Origin: Mycobacterium bourgelatii
GTDB taxonomy: Bacteria; Actinomycetota; Actinomycetes; Mycobacteriales; Mycobacteriaceae
DNA length: 64,000 nucleotides
NCBI RefSeq assembly: GCF_010723575.1
Contig: NZ_BLKZ01000001.1
Location: 1,612,001-1,676,000, forward strand
Direction of reading: 5' to 3'
The notes below the pieces were generated by a model, which did no database searches, was not told the DNA's origin, and worked only from the letters and a program-made list of their open reading frames with translations. Below, piece after piece: positions 24,632-37,600 of this stretch (its first letter is position 1; each line of letters opens with the position of its first letter). A program made the position numbers and the translations under genes.

Positions 24632-27529
24632 GTGCCCGGACAATACGCCGAACATCGCGATCTGTCGCTACCGACTTATTGGCATTCCCTGAAAGGTGGG
24701 GGACACAGCGGGGGGTCATCGCGGTCGTGTCACTGCGGTGTCGAAGAGGCCGTCCCGGCGGGTGAAACGGTTACCCCACTGATCGGCAGGGATGCGGATC
24801 TCGCGGCGTTGGAGAGCGCGCTTGATTCCGCCAAAAACGGTGGGGGAGAAGTATTTCTGGTAGCCGGCGACGCCGGCGCGGGCAAGACGCGGCTGGCGCG
24901 TGAGTTCATCCGACGTGCGGAGGCTAACGGGACCGTTGCCCTGTGGGGCGGATGCAGCGAACTCGACTTCTCGTTGCCCTACCTGCCCTTCAATGAAGCG
25001 ATCGGTGCTTACGTCGCAACCGCTGACGTGGCCTGCCTGCGGGAACGGTTGGGGTCCCTGGCCGACGCGGTGAGCGCGATTGTTCCGGGACTTTCGAGCG
25101 GAGCGCCGCAACGATTCGACCTCACCAACGGCGGGGCCCGCCTTCAGCTCTTCGAGGCCGTCATCGCGGTGCTGCGCGCGGTGGCCCACACGGCGCCGTC
25201 GGGAGTGATCCTCGTGGTGGATGACGTGCAGTGGGCTGATGCTTCGACGCGGGAACTCCTCGACTTCGTCGCCCGCCGGGCCCGCCAGCTTCCGTTGCTG
25301 CTGGTGATGACGTACCGGTCTGACGAGGTCAGTCCGTCGCATTCGTTACGGGTCATCCTTGACGGGTGGCGACGTGCGGGTCTCGCATCGACGCTGCCGG
25401 TGCGTCCGCTCACGGCGCCCGAAGTTCGCCGGCTTATCTGTGCCCGGCTCGGTGTTGACCGGGTCAGCCACGGATTTGTGGATATGCTTTTCGCTCGTTC
25501 GGGGGGCGTGCCGTTGGTGGTGGAGCAACTGCTGGAGCACGCGATCAACTCGGGACAGATGTTCGAGCGCGACGGCGTATGGCAGTACTCCGCGCTGTCC
25601 AAACTCGACATGCCCGATTCGTTGGCGGCGGGAATCCTCCGGCGACTGGACCGGCTCGAAAGTGCGCACGTGCGCGTCGTGACCGCTGCGGCCGTGCTGG
25701 GACGTGTGTTCGACCCACGGTTGCTTCCAGAGCTCACAGAGCTGCCGGTGAACACGGTATCGGCCGCGCTGCATGCCTCGGTCAACGCCCAACTCCTCGA
25801 CACCGACACCGCTGACCGCAGCCGGCTGTGCTTCCGCCACCCCCTCATCCACGAGGCGGTATACAAGGCGATCGCGGTGTGGGACGTCACGGATCTACAT
25901 GCCCGGGCCGCCGACGTGCTCTCGCGCGTGCTGCCACCCGCGCCCGTCATCGATCGTGCTCGTCACCTGCTTGCGGCCGGCCGCACGTCCGACGCGGCGC
26001 CGCTCTGTGCTGACGCCGCGGAGATGGCCGCGCGAAGCGGCGCGTTCGCCGAGGCGGCAGCACTCTACGAACATGCTTTGGCCGGCGTTAGTGATCCCGG
26101 CGAGCGGGGTGAGTTGTTGTGCGAGCAGGGGCGCATGTTGTCCGCAAGCGGTCGGCCGGTGACCGCCGTCGTGCCGCTGAAAGAAGGCGTCGAACTCCTC
26201 CAACGAGTCGCACATCCCTCCACGCCGAAGGTGATGCTCGCCCTTGGTGCCAGCCATTGGTTTGCCGGTGATCACCGGGCTTCCTTCGAGGCGTTCGATG
26301 CCGCTCGCGTCCTGCTCGAAAAGATGCCGCCCAGTTCGGATCTCGCGTCGGCCTACGCGCGCGTGGCGATGTGGCACAACTCCATCCTGGACTGCAAGGT
26401 TGGTCTGGAATACGCCGATCGCGCATTGGCGATGGCCGAGGAGCTGGACGCGGAGCTAGCGCGCGCGCCAGCACTTACGTACCGCGGTGTCGCGCTGTGT
26501 GAGCTGGGACAGCGCGACGAAGGGCTGGCGTTGATCGATCGGGGCGTCGCCGAAGCGGTGCGGTTGGTCCTTCCCGAGGAGAGGGCGACAGGCCTCGCGT
26601 TAAGTGCCGAGCAACGAGCTTTCGCGATGCGTGCGCGTGAGCTGCCACAGATTTGCGAAGAGCTTCGCGCTGTCCATACCGGCCCGGCGACCGAGGTCTA
26701 TGCATCACTGATCGAGGCGATCGCGGTGCGTTTCCTGGGTGACGCTGGTGAAACGGAAATGGCTGCCCGGGCACTAGTGGCTGGTGGCGAAGCGTTGGGG
26801 TGCGGCCTGCTCGCCTTTCTGGGTCGCGAGATCCTGGCGGGTGCCTGGCTGGAGCGGGGACGGCTCGACGATGCCGCGGCGCTGATGGAGGACCTCGGTT
26901 CACGAGAGGGCATGTGGCAACGCAGTTTCGGTCCCAATCGGGTAGCACTCGCCATGGCCAGGGGTGACGCGGAACTCGCCGCAAACGAGGCGAGAAACCT
27001 GCTAGATCGGTTGCCGGCAGTCGTGAGCGACCCGTTCGTCGCCAGTATTGCCGTGCCGGCACTGCTGGCCGCGCAAGACGAGGACGAGGCCGAGCACTGG
27101 GTGGCCGCCGCCCTTGGTCCGGATCGGCACCCGATGGCCGTGGGAGCTGCCGCCGATCTGGCGGCGTACCGAGGTGACCTGCAAACCGCGGTAGCTCTAT
27201 ATACGGAAGCGCTCGACGGTGCATGGGGTGCGGGTTATCGCCAGCTTGCGTCGCAATACCGGGCCCGACTCGACGCGATCGTTGACGGCCGGTCGGCTGG
27301 GGAGCCGAGTGAGGTACGGAATTCAGCTGGCGCACTGTTGAGTCCGCGTGAGCTGGAAATCCTCGGGCTGCTCGCTCGCGGAAAGACGGATCAGCAGATT
27401 GCCGACACGGTGTTCATCACGATCCGTACGGTGCGTTCGTATCTGGACCGGATCCGGTCCAAGACCGGCTGCCGTCGCCGCTCGGAGCTGACGCTGTTGG
27501 CGGTGGAGCTGGGCCTGCTCGAGGGCTGA
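24632..27529 (+). CDS. LAL-type (MalT-like) LuxR regulator with AAA ATPase domain
   Basis: 965 residues from GTG 24632, chosen because AGGAG lies 9 nt upstream; ATG at 24551 or 24500 would also be in frame. The protein starts with an STAND/AAA ATPase module: LIGRDADLAALE, Walker A GDAGAGKT and Walker B ILVVDDVQWAD. A long helical repeat region (TPR-like) follows. It ends in a LuxR HTH: LSPRELEILGLLARGKTDQQI and then IRTVRSYLDRIRSKTG. Such proteins are large ligand-sensing activators. The target is not evident; the nearby PPE gene and the glucanase-like remnant are possibilities. Confidence 0.85.
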   Translation: MPGQYAEHRDLSLPTYWHSLKGGGHSGGSSRSCHCGVEEAVPAGETVTPLIGRDADLAALESALDSAKNGGGEVFLVAGDAGAGKTRLAREFIRRAEANGTVALWGGCSELDFSLPYLPFNEAIGAYVATADVACLRERLGSLADAVSAIVPGLSSGAPQRFDLTNGGARLQLFEAVIAVLRAVAHTAPSGVILVVDDVQWADASTRELLDFVARRARQLPLLLVMTYRSDEVSPSHSLRVILDGWRRAGLASTLPVRPLTAPEVRRLICARLGVDRVSHGFVDMLFARSGGVPLVVEQLLEHAINSGQMFERDGVWQYSALSKLDMPDSLAAGILRRLDRLESAHVRVVTAAAVLGRVFDPRLLPELTELPVNTVSAALHASVNAQLLDTDTADRSRLCFRHPLIHEAVYKAIAVWDVTDLHARAADVLSRVLPPAPVIDRARHLLAAGRTSDAAPLCADAAEMAARSGAFAEAAALYEHALAGVSDPGERGELLCEQGRMLSASGRPVTAVVPLKEGVELLQRVAHPSTPKVMLALGASHWFAGDHRASFEAFDAARVLLEKMPPSSDLASAYARVAMWHNSILDCKVGLEYADRALAMAEELDAELARAPALTYRGVALCELGQRDEGLALIDRGVAEAVRLVLPEERATGLALSAEQRAFAMRARELPQICEELRAVHTGPATEVYASLIEAIAVRFLGDAGETEMAARALVAGGEALGCGLLAFLGREILAGAWLERGRLDDAAALMEDLGSREGMWQRSFGPNRVALAMARGDAELAANEARNLLDRLPAVVSDPFVASIAVPALLAAQDEDEAEHWVAAALGPDRHPMAVGAAADLAAYRGDLQTAVALYTEALDGAWGAGYRQLASQYRARLDAIVDGRSAGEPSEVRNSAGALLSPRELEILGLLARGKTDQQIADTVFITIRTVRSYLDRIRSKTGCRRRSELTLLAVELGLLEG

Positions 27530-27530
27530 C

Positions 27531-27597
27531 CGTCAGAAATACCCACAACCCAGAGGCGGCCGGCAAGGGCCGCTGAGGGTGTTTTGACCGCTGCCGC
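27531..27597 (+). repeat. 67-bp direct repeat, copy A
   Basis: Begins CGTCAGAAAT right after the LAL stop codon and ends TTTTGACCGCTGCCGC. Copy B is at 28312-28378. The last 23 nt are identical in the two copies. An internal GCGGCC/GGCCGC stem could serve as the terminator of the LAL gene. Confidence 0.7.
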
Positions 27598-27809
27598 GGA
27601 AGCGCCGTCTTGTCGATGCTGGATCCGTTGCACTCCGCGATCTGGTCGACAGCAGATTGTCGGCGGCCACGGTCGCGATCTCGGGCCGTCCCCGCCGCGC
27701 CTGTTGCGTTGACAACGAATGCAACAACGAAATGTGCTGTATTTCAGCGCTTTACGGTGCTGGCCGTCGATGTCATTCGTAACGGTACATCGAGCAGCCA
27801 TTAGAGGAA

Positions 27810-28241
27810 GTGGCCATGGCCATATCCAAGTCGTGGCCGAGTGAGGCTATTCGACGCCGCGATGTTGGGCGTACTGGTGCGGACAAAGCCCGACAGCATC
27901 TGCTTTCAGAATTTCGCATACTGAGTCAGAGAGATTCGCTAAATGACCGCGCAACCGACCACACCGCGGCCGACGCCCCGGGCCATCTCACCAAGGGTGG
28001 GGTGAATTACCCCAATATGTCATTCACTCTCGCCGACGCGCACAACTTCCAGATCCCGCCCGAATTCCAAGGCGGCCGGATATGGATGTCGATCAAGGAG
28101 CCGCTCTACATCGCCGTCAATGCCACCGACACGGGCTATGCGGGTCCTGACCCGATCAATACTCTCGACCCGAACTACAGCACGGTCTATGACTGGTTTG
28201 AGCTGGCATACAAGACGCGAACAGCCAAAGTTTGGCGCTGA
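27810..28241 (+). pseudogene. GH64 beta-1,3-glucanase-like fragment
   Basis: A 143-codon ORF whose second half (from about residue 64) resembles the core of family GH64/thaumatin-like beta-1,3-glucanases: GGRIWMS, then a beta strand, GPDPINTLDPNY and YDWFELAY, parallel to GRIYFS...NPSDPN...NWSEYT in known members. A full enzyme is near 370 residues, so most is missing. The first 60 residues show no resemblance to anything I know. Copy B of the 67-bp repeat starts 70 nt after the stop. It is most likely a gene remnant; expression as a small protein cannot be excluded. Confidence 0.45.
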
Positions 28242-28311
28242 TCCTCAACAACGCTCAGCCGCCGACTCTCGACCACTGGGTATCCGCCGTCCTCGGTTTG
28301 ATCCCGATGAA

Positions 28312-28378
28312 CGTCAGAATTACCCACAGGCGGAAGCCGGCCCGCCAAGGGCGTTGAGGGTGTTTTGACCGCTGCCGC
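28312..28378 (+). repeat. 67-bp direct repeat, copy B
   Basis: Same length as copy A (27531-27597), roughly three quarters identical overall. The two copies bracket the glucanase-like fragment. Confidence 0.7.
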
Positions 28379-28683
28379 CGACTACGCGCTGTAAATAATC
28401 TTGACCCCAAGCGCGGTGGCCACGGCCCAAGCTGAGGTCACCGTGGGACTTACCGGCCACTGTTCGCTGTGCGGTTTATTTCGGTTCGGCATCAGGATAG
28501 CCAGCTGTCAGCGAAGATAGGCGGAAATTTTGGTGCGACATCATAGCCGAGCGGGGTGCAGTTTGTCTGCATAAATTGATATTTGATGCGTTTATTGACG
28601 GAATGGACGAATCGTGCGCAGGTTGCCAAATTTCCAAACTTGGCGGTGAGACGATGGCGGCCTCGACCTAGGGAGGTAGGGCT
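28379..28683. other. Intergenic promoter region of the PPE gene
   Basis: About 300 nt without a supportable gene, including an A/T-rich stretch near 28560-28600. It ends in the ribosome binding site GGGAGG at 28671-28676, seven nt before the GTG of the PPE gene. Confidence 0.4.
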
Positions 28684-31600
28684 GTGAATTTTCAGGTTCT
28701 GCCGCCTGAAATTAATTCCGTCCTGATGCATGGTGGTGCGGGGCCGGAGCCCTTGCTGGCCGCGGCCAACGCGTGGGAAGGCCTGGCCGCAGAGCTAGGG
28801 TCGGCGGCCGACTCGTTCCGGTCGGTGACAGCGGGACTAGTGGGCGCCGCTTGGCAGGGACCGTCGTCGGCCGCGATGGCCGCCGCGGCAGCACCGTATG
28901 CGGGTTGGTTGGACGCGGTTGCAATTGCGGCTGACGCCGTGGGTTCTCAGGCCCGGGCGATGGTGGGGGTCTTCGAAGCGGCGTTGGCGGCGACAGTGGA
29001 TCCGGTTGTTGTCGCTGCCAACCGGTCGGAGTTGGTGTCGTTGGTGTTGTCGAATGTTTTCGGTCAGAACGCCCCGGCGATCGCAGCGACCGAGGCTGCC
29101 TATGAGCTGATGTGGGCCGAGGACGTGGCCGCGATGGTCGGCTATCACGCGGGTGCGTCCGCGGCGGTTGCAGCATTGCCGGGCTTTAGCGAGGCGCGCG
29201 CGTTGAACCTGAACGCGGGCTTGGCGAATGTCGGTAACTACAACCTGGGCCTGGGCAACGTCGGCAACTTCAACGTGGGTGGGGCGAACGTCGGTGGCCA
29301 GAACCTGGGCGCGGCGAACAGCGGCAGCGGTAATATCGGCTTTTCCAATGTCGGGTCCAACAATTTTGGCTTCGGCAATTCTGGTCTGTCAGCCGGGCTG
29401 CCCGGCTTTCAAAACGTCGGGCTTGCCAACGCCGGCAGCGGCAACTCGGGGTTCGCCAACTTAGGGCTGGGCAATATCGGCGTTGCCAACACGGGCAACA
29501 ACAACTGGGGGATCGGGCTCACCGGGAACAATCTGACCGGCATCGGCGGCCTGAACTCAGGCACCGGCAACATTGGGCTGTTCAACTCGGGTACCGGCAA
29601 TGTCGGGTTCTTCAACTCGGGGACCGGAAACTTCGGGTTGTTCAACTCGGGCAGCTACAACACCGGCATCGGCAATTCGGGGATCGCCAGTTCGGGGTTG
29701 TTCAACCTAGGAAGCTTCAGCACCGGCCTAGCCAACACCGGCGATTACAACACCGGAAGCTTCAACGCGGGCAGCTTCAACACAGGTGACTTCAACGTAG
29801 GGCACACCAATACCGGCTGGCTCAACACCGGACACGTCAATACCGGGATTGCGAACTCCGGCAACGTCAACACCGGCGGTTTCATCGCGGGGAACTACAG
29901 CAACGGCATGTTCATGGTGGGCGACTACCAGGGCCTGAACGGTTTCGCCGGCGGGTCGTCGATTCCCCCGATCCCGATAGGCCTGGGTATCAAGACGGAG
30001 ATCGGCCCCATCAACCTGTTGCCGATCCCGGTTATCCCGACCATTCCCATAGATATTCACAGGACAATCACTTTCCCGCGCCTCGTAGTTCCCGATATCA
30101 CCATCCCCGCGTTCGGCGGGGGCATGAAAATACCCATAGTGCTTGGCCCCCTTACGATCTCGCCGATCACCCTGTTTCCCGCGCAGGTCTGGGGTCCATT
30201 GACGCTCAACGCTGGTCCCTTCAACGTATTGGGGTTGTTGCGCATCCCCGCGATGAGTGGACCAGGCAGCTTCATCAACGGCCCCATCGAGGTCGATACC
30301 TCCGTGCCGCAATTCCCATTGACCGTCTCCTGGAATAGTCCGGCAGTCACGGCGTTCCCGAACGGCATCAGCATCCCCAAGAGCCCGCTGCAGTTGACAA
30401 CTGAGGTGCATCTGGGAGCCCCCGGCTTCACCATTCCAAGCTTCGGCATTACCGACCAGCCGATTTCGTTCACGATCGATATCACTGGCCAGGTTGACGG
30501 CCTCACCATCCCGGCGATCACCATCAGCCGCATCCCGCTGGATATCGGGGGCGGTATCAACATCGGCCCGATCCCGATCCATGGCATCGACATCCCGGCA
30601 AACCCGGGCTTCGGGAACACGACTGCCGCTCCATCGTCGGGCTTTTTCAACAGCGGCGCGGGCGGGACGTCGGGTTTCGGGAACTTCGGCGCGGGCGTGT
30701 CGGGGTGGTGGAACCAGGCCTCGATCGCGGAGCTCGGGGCGGGCTCGGGTTTTGCCAACGCCGGCTCGCTGCACTCCGGCCTGCTGAACTTCGGTACCGG
30801 TATATCGGGCTTCTACAACTCCGCAGCACTAGGGGCTCCGGCGTTCGTCTCTGGGTTGGGCAACGTGGGCCAACAAGTCTCGGGGTTGATGTCGGTGGGT
30901 GATGGCCTGGGCCGGGCGTTTATCGACAATGTCGGATTGGCCGATGTCGGCCACGCCAATCTGGGTCTGGGCAACGTCGGGGAACACAATGTGGGCGCGG
31001 CCAATATCGGCGCGTCCAACATCGGCCTCGGGAATGTTGGCGGCGGCAACTTCGGGTTCGGCAATGTTGGCAGCGCCAACTTCGGGTTCGGTAACTCGGG
31101 TCTGGGGGCGGGCGTTGCGGGTCTGAGCAACATCGGGTTCGGCAACGCCGGCAGCGGCAACTTCGGTCTGGCGAACGTCGGCCTGGGCAATCTCGGATTC
31201 GCCAACACGGGCAACAACAACTGGGGCATCGGGCTCACCGGCGACAACCTGACCGGGATCGGGGGCTTCAACTCCGGCAACGGCAATATCGGCTTATTCA
31301 ACTCCGGAACCGGCAATGTCGGATTCTTCAATTCCGGAACCGGGAACTTCGGGTTGTTCAATTCGGGCAGCTACAACTCCGGTATCGGCAACACCGGAAC
31401 GGCCAGCACTGGATTGTTCAATGCGGGCAACTTCAATACGGGTTTGGCGAATACCGGTCATTACAACACCGGCAGTCTCAACGCCGGCAACGTCAATACC
31501 GGTGACTTCAACCCGGGCAACGTGAACACGGGCTGGTTCAACACCGGCCGCGCCAGCACGGGTCTCGCGAACGCGGGCGAGATGAACACGGGCGCGTTCA

Positions 31601-34600
31601 TGACGGGCAATTACAACAACGGCATGTTGTGGCGGGGCGATTACCAGGGTTTGGCCAGTGCCTACTTCGGTCCGTACGTGGAACGGTCCCCGATCACCAT
31701 GCACGTTGCCGCCACGATCGGCCCCATGCACGTCGAGCCAATCGCGGTGCCGGCGCTGCATTTCACCATCACAGAGGCGGTTGTGGGCCTGGGGCCGATC
31801 GACATCTCACCCATCACGGTTCCCGCAATACCCATTCAAGCGTGGGGCTCGGTGCACGTAGCGGAAAACTCCTACGCGCCTATTCTTGCGCTCGAATCCC
31901 GCGTCGACACGATATTGCTCCGCATAGGTTCCTTCGAATTAAGAAACCCATTGGTGACGATCGCCCAGTACGGCGATCCTGTTGGCTTCTATCTGTCGAA
32001 CATAAGGGTCGACGGCGTCAGACTCAGCGGACCCACCGTTAACAGTGATATCGCCGTGGCCATCAGCGTGGCCACCGACTCGCTGACGCTCTTCCCGGAT
32101 GGTTACACCATCCCGGGGCAGACGTTCTTGAACTTCAACGTCACGGCCAGCAACGAGGCCTTCACGTTCTTCCCGGACGGCTATTCGATTCCGAAAGCTA
32201 CCGCAGGAATCACCAATTTCTCCGGGGGAATCGACCCGTTCACGATGCTGGCCAGCGGATTCACACTCAGCATTCCGGCGGGTGTCGATGGTGCCGTTCA
32301 CATCGGTGCCATCCATTTCCCGGCCATCAACATGGCGCCCACCCCCGGTATTGGCAACACGACCACCGCGCCGTCGTCGGGTTTCTTCAACTCCGGCGCG
32401 GGTGGCGGTTCCGGCTTCGGGAATTTCGGTTCGGGCATGTCGGGCTGGTGGAACCAGGCGCACGACGCATTGCTGGGGGCGGGGTCGGCATCGGGCTGGG
32501 CCAACTACGGCGGGCTGGGATCCGGCGTCCTGAACTTTGGCTCCGGGGTATCCGGTCTGTACAACGTCAGCACACTGGCTATGGGGACACCGGCGGTGGT
32601 CTCGGGCGTTGGAAACGCCGGCCAGCAGCTTTCCGGGCTGTTGGCTGCGGGTACCGCGTTGAGTCAGAGCAGCGGCATCTCGAACCTCGGTCTCGGCAAC
32701 CTCGGGGACTTCAATCTGGGTGCGGCCAACGTCGGCGAGGCGAACCTGGGCTTTGGCAATTTGGGCAGCGGCAACTTCGGGTTGGGCAATATCGGCCACG
32801 GCAACCTCGGGTTCGGCAACTCTGGTTTGGGCTCGGGTGTGGCCGGCGTCGGCAACGTCGGGTTCGGCAATGCCGGCAGCGGCAATGCCGGGTTGGCCAA
32901 TGTCGGCCTGGGCAATATCGGGTTGGCCAACACGGGCAACAACAACTGGGGGATCGGGCTCACCGGTAACAACCTGACCGGTATCGGTGGCTTTAACTCC
33001 GGGGCCGGCAACATCGGGTTGTTCAATTCCGGTACCGGCAACGTGGGGTTCTTCAATACCGGGACGGGCAACTTCGGGTTGTTCAACTCGGGCAGCTACA
33101 ACACCGGCCTCGGCAATTCCGGGGTGGCCAGTTCGGGGTTGTTCAATGCGGGGAACTTCAACACCGGCCTGCTCAATGCCGGGCACTACAACACCGGCAG
33201 CTTCAACGCGGGCAGCACCAATACCGGCGATTTCAACCCGGGCAACATCAACACCGGCTGGTTCAACACCGGTCACTCCAACACCGGCATCGCCAACTCG
33301 GGCACGCTCAACACCGGATTCTTCATCACCGGCAACGGCAATAATGGCATATTCTGGCGAGGCAATTACGAAGGTCTGATCGCCCTTTCCTACGGCGTCA
33401 CGATGCCAGAATTCCCCATCGACATCGCCACGCGCGGTGGCATCGGCCCTTTTATCATCTCCGATATCGACATTCTTCCGGAACTTCAATTCAAAGTCGG
33501 TGGAGACGCTTTCTACAACGTCGCCTTGCCGGACATTCCCATTCCCGAGATACGCATAATCCTGGGCGGTGGATTCGACCTGAATTTCAATGCTCCGCAG
33601 GCGAAATTGCTTTCCCCGATCCATGCGTCGGGCACCTTGTCGACGAGCCCCCTCACTGCCTCCAACATCGTCATCAATCTTAATATGAATTATCTTGTTC
33701 CGAAAATATTACAAGATATCCTCTTTTTTCCGCCCGTCCTCACCATTACTTTAGCGCAACCCATCGTAATCGAGTCCCTGAGCATGGGCGCATTCTCATT
33801 CCCGCTTAACGTCGATCAGGAAGCCGTCATTCTGAAGGCGATTTCGGTCGTTGAATTCATACCTCTCGACGCTCCGCCTATCGAGATTCCAGCCGATATC
33901 ATCGACGGGATATCGCTGGACGACATCTTGTCCATTGAATGGTCGATCGACATTCCGGCGGTCTCCGTAGAGGCGATGACAATTCCAGCCGTCCCCCTGG
34001 ACTATGACATTCCGCTGGCTGCGGGACCGTTCAACATTCCAATTATCGACTTCAAGGCGATCCCGGGGTTGGGGAACTCGGGCACCTTGGCGTCCTCGGG
34101 TTTCTTCAATTCCGGCGGCGGGGGCGGGTCGGGTTTCTTCAATGCCGGCTCGGCCGTCTCGGGCTTCCTGCACCAAGCGTCGAGCTCATCGGTGGGGACG
34201 CTCTCGGGCCTCGGCAATGCCGGCGGCCTGGCATCGGGGTTGCTGAATTCAGGCACCAGCATCTCCGGGTGGTTCAACGTCAGCACGCTGGACGCCGACC
34301 GGTCTTCGTTGATCTCTGGTTTCAGCAACATGGGCGACCACGTGTCGGGGGTGTCCTACCAGGGCCTACTCGCGATGCTCACATACCCGTCGGACTTGGG
34401 GAAGATCCTGGAGCCGTTGACTGCCGAGTTGCGGCAGCTGGACATCTTCAACGCGCTGAATCTGGGCAACGTCGGCGGTATCAACGTCGGCTTCGGCAAC
34501 GCGGGCGAGTTCAACCTAGGGGTAGGCAATGCGGGCGGCGACAACTTTGGTGGGGGCAACTTCGGCGCTCAGAACTTCGGCTTCGGCAATATTGGCAACG

Positions 34601-37600
34601 GCAACGTCGGCTTCGGAAACATCGGCGTCGACAACCTCGGGTTCGGCAATGCCGGCTTGACGCCGGGTATTTCGGGGGTCGGCAACCTCGGGTTCGGCAA
34701 CGCGGGCAGTGGCAACACCGGATTGGCGAACATCGGGCTGGGCAACATCGGGCTCGCCAACACGGGCAACAACAACTGGGGGATCGGGCTCACCGGTAAC
34801 AACCTGACGGGTATCGGCGGACTGAACTCCGGGATCGGCAATGTCGGGCTGTTCAACTCCGGTACCGGAAACATCGGGTTTTTCAACACCGGCACCGGGA
34901 ACTTCGGGCTGTTCAACTCCGGCAGCTACAACACCGGCTTCGGCAACTCCGGCATCGCCAGCAGCGGATTGTTCAACGCCGGCGACTTCAACACGGGTAT
35001 CGGCAACGCCGGCCACTACAACACCGGCAGCTTCAACACCGGCAACACCAACACCGGCGACTTCAACACGGGCAACACCAACACCGGTTGGTTCAACTCC
35101 GGAAACACCAACACCGGGGTGTTCAACACGGGCAATGTCAACACCGGCGCCTTCAACTCTGGAAACTTCAACAACGGGGTGCTGTGGACGGGCGATTGGC
35201 ACGGCACCTACGGCTTCACGTTGAACATCGAGATACCCGGCAGCACGCTCCTGGACTTCAACCAGACATTCGACTTCGGCCCCATCAAGATCACCGACCC
35301 CATCCATATCGATGGAATCGATTTCGACATCTTCGAATTGATCAATATTGGACCGTTCGCCATCGATCCGATCGACATCGGGTTCAAGTTGGACATCCAC
35401 GAATTGCAGGAAATCCCGTCCATCGTCTTCCTGGAAGAAATGACGATCGGTGGCGAGACCTACACGATAACGACGAGTGCACCGTCGGTTAACGAATCCT
35501 TCTTCACGCTTCCCTTGATCAAGGTGAAGATACCGTTACCGTTCACAGGCCCAAACACGGTGTGGACGATTGGGCAACACAACGGAATCTACAACGCAGG
35601 GACGGCAGAGAATCCCGTTTGGTATGCCAAAGAGCCTGTGACAGGTATCGTGCTTTATACCGGAAAAACTAATCCATCGACCGGCTACACCTCGATCGCT
35701 ATGCCGCGTCTTACTATTCCGGAAATTGCCACCAAACCTATTCCGCTGAAAATTGACATCGGCGGCGGTCTGGATTTCACTCTATTCCCTGATGGCCTCA
35801 GCATTCCGCGAGATGCAATTCCGCTGAATTTCAGTATGACCGGGGGGCTGGAACCCTTCACCTTCTTCCCGGACGGCTTGTGGATCGAGTCGCTTCCATT
35901 GCACGCCGCAATAAACATCACCGTGCCGCACAGCAACGTCGTCCTACTTCACATTCCGGCGGCGCCGGGCTTCGGGAACACGTCTCCGGTGCCGTCATCG
36001 GGCTTCTTCAACAGCGGCGCGGGTGGGGTGTCCGGTTTCGGGAACTTCGGAGCGGGTGTGTCGGGCTGGTGGAACCAGGCACACGGCGCATTGGTGGGGA
36101 TGGGGTCAGGATTCGGCAACGTCGGCGCGCTGGGATCGGGGGTGCTGAACTGGGGTTCGGGGTTGTCGGGGTTTTACAACACCAGCGCGTTGGGCGTCGA
36201 GACGCCGGCGTTGGTGTCGGGTTTGGGCAATCTTGGCCACCAGGTGTCGGGGTTGTTGGCGGCGGGCTCCGCGTTGAACCAGTCCGCCATCATCAACATC
36301 GGTTTGGCCGATGTCGGCAACGGCAATCTCGGCCTGGGCAACATCGGCAACCTCAATCTGGGTGCGGCCAACGTCGGCGAGGCGAACCTGGGCTTTGGCA
36401 ATCTGGGCGGCGGCAATTTCGGGTTGGGCAATATCGGCCACGGCAACCTCGGGTTCGGCAACTCTGGTTTGGGTTCGGGTGTGGCCGGCGTCGGCAACGT
36501 CGGGTTCGGCAATGCCGGCAGCGGCAATGCCGGGTTGGCCAATGTCGGGTTGGGCAATATCGGGTTGGCCAACACGGGCAACAACAACTGGGGGATCGGG
36601 CTCACCGGTAACAACCTGACCGGTATCGGTGGCTTTAACTCCGGGGCGGGCAACATCGGGTTGTTCAATTCCGGTACCGGCAACGTGGGGTTCTTCAATA
36701 CCGGGACGGGCAACTTCGGGTTGTTCAACTCGGGCAGCTACAACACCGGCTTCGGCAATTCCGGGGTGGCAAGTTCGGGGTTGTTCAATGCGGGGAACTT
36801 CAACACCGGCCTGCTCAATGCCGGGCACTACAACACCGGCAGCTTCAACGCGGGCAGCACCAATACCGGCGATTTCAACCCGGGCAACATCAACACCGGC
36901 TGGTTCAACACCGGCCACTCCAACACCGGCATCGCCAACTCGGGTGACGTCGGCACCGGCGCCTTGATGTCGGCCAACTACAGCAACGGCATCTTCGGAC
37001 GTGGCGACTACCAGGGCCTACTCCACTACACGTACGACTACCCGCTCCCCAAGATCCCCTTCCTGGACATCCAGGCGAGCGCTTCCTTTGGCCCCGTAGT
37101 CGTCCCGCCTATCCCAATCCCGGCAATCAACGTGCATCTCGACGGAAGCGTCTCATTAGGCGAATTCTTCATCGAGCCAATCGATATCCCCGCATTAAAC
37201 CCCGACATTATGGGAAGTATCGGTTTCGGCCCCATCCACCTCCCGTCCGTCCGTATCCCCGGAATCGACGGCCTCTCGGTGGTTATGCATGCCGACCCTG
37301 TGAGAGCACCAGATACGTCTGTAGGCCCGTTCATTATCTGGACCTCAGACGGTGTTGGAGGCGCCCCGACCTATTACACAATCGGCCAGACATATGAGGA
37401 GCCGCCAGCTGGCATGCCCGGCTTCGCAACCGGCGACCTATACACGCTTGGCGGCTTGGTCGGCCAAACCCACTCGGTTCTCACTGTGATCACACAGGGC
37501 TTCGACACTCCCGAAATTAATATCGGCCGAATCCAACTGGGTTTCCATGTGCCGGTCTTTATCGACCCGTTCACCATTTTCCCCGACGGGCTTCAGTTCT

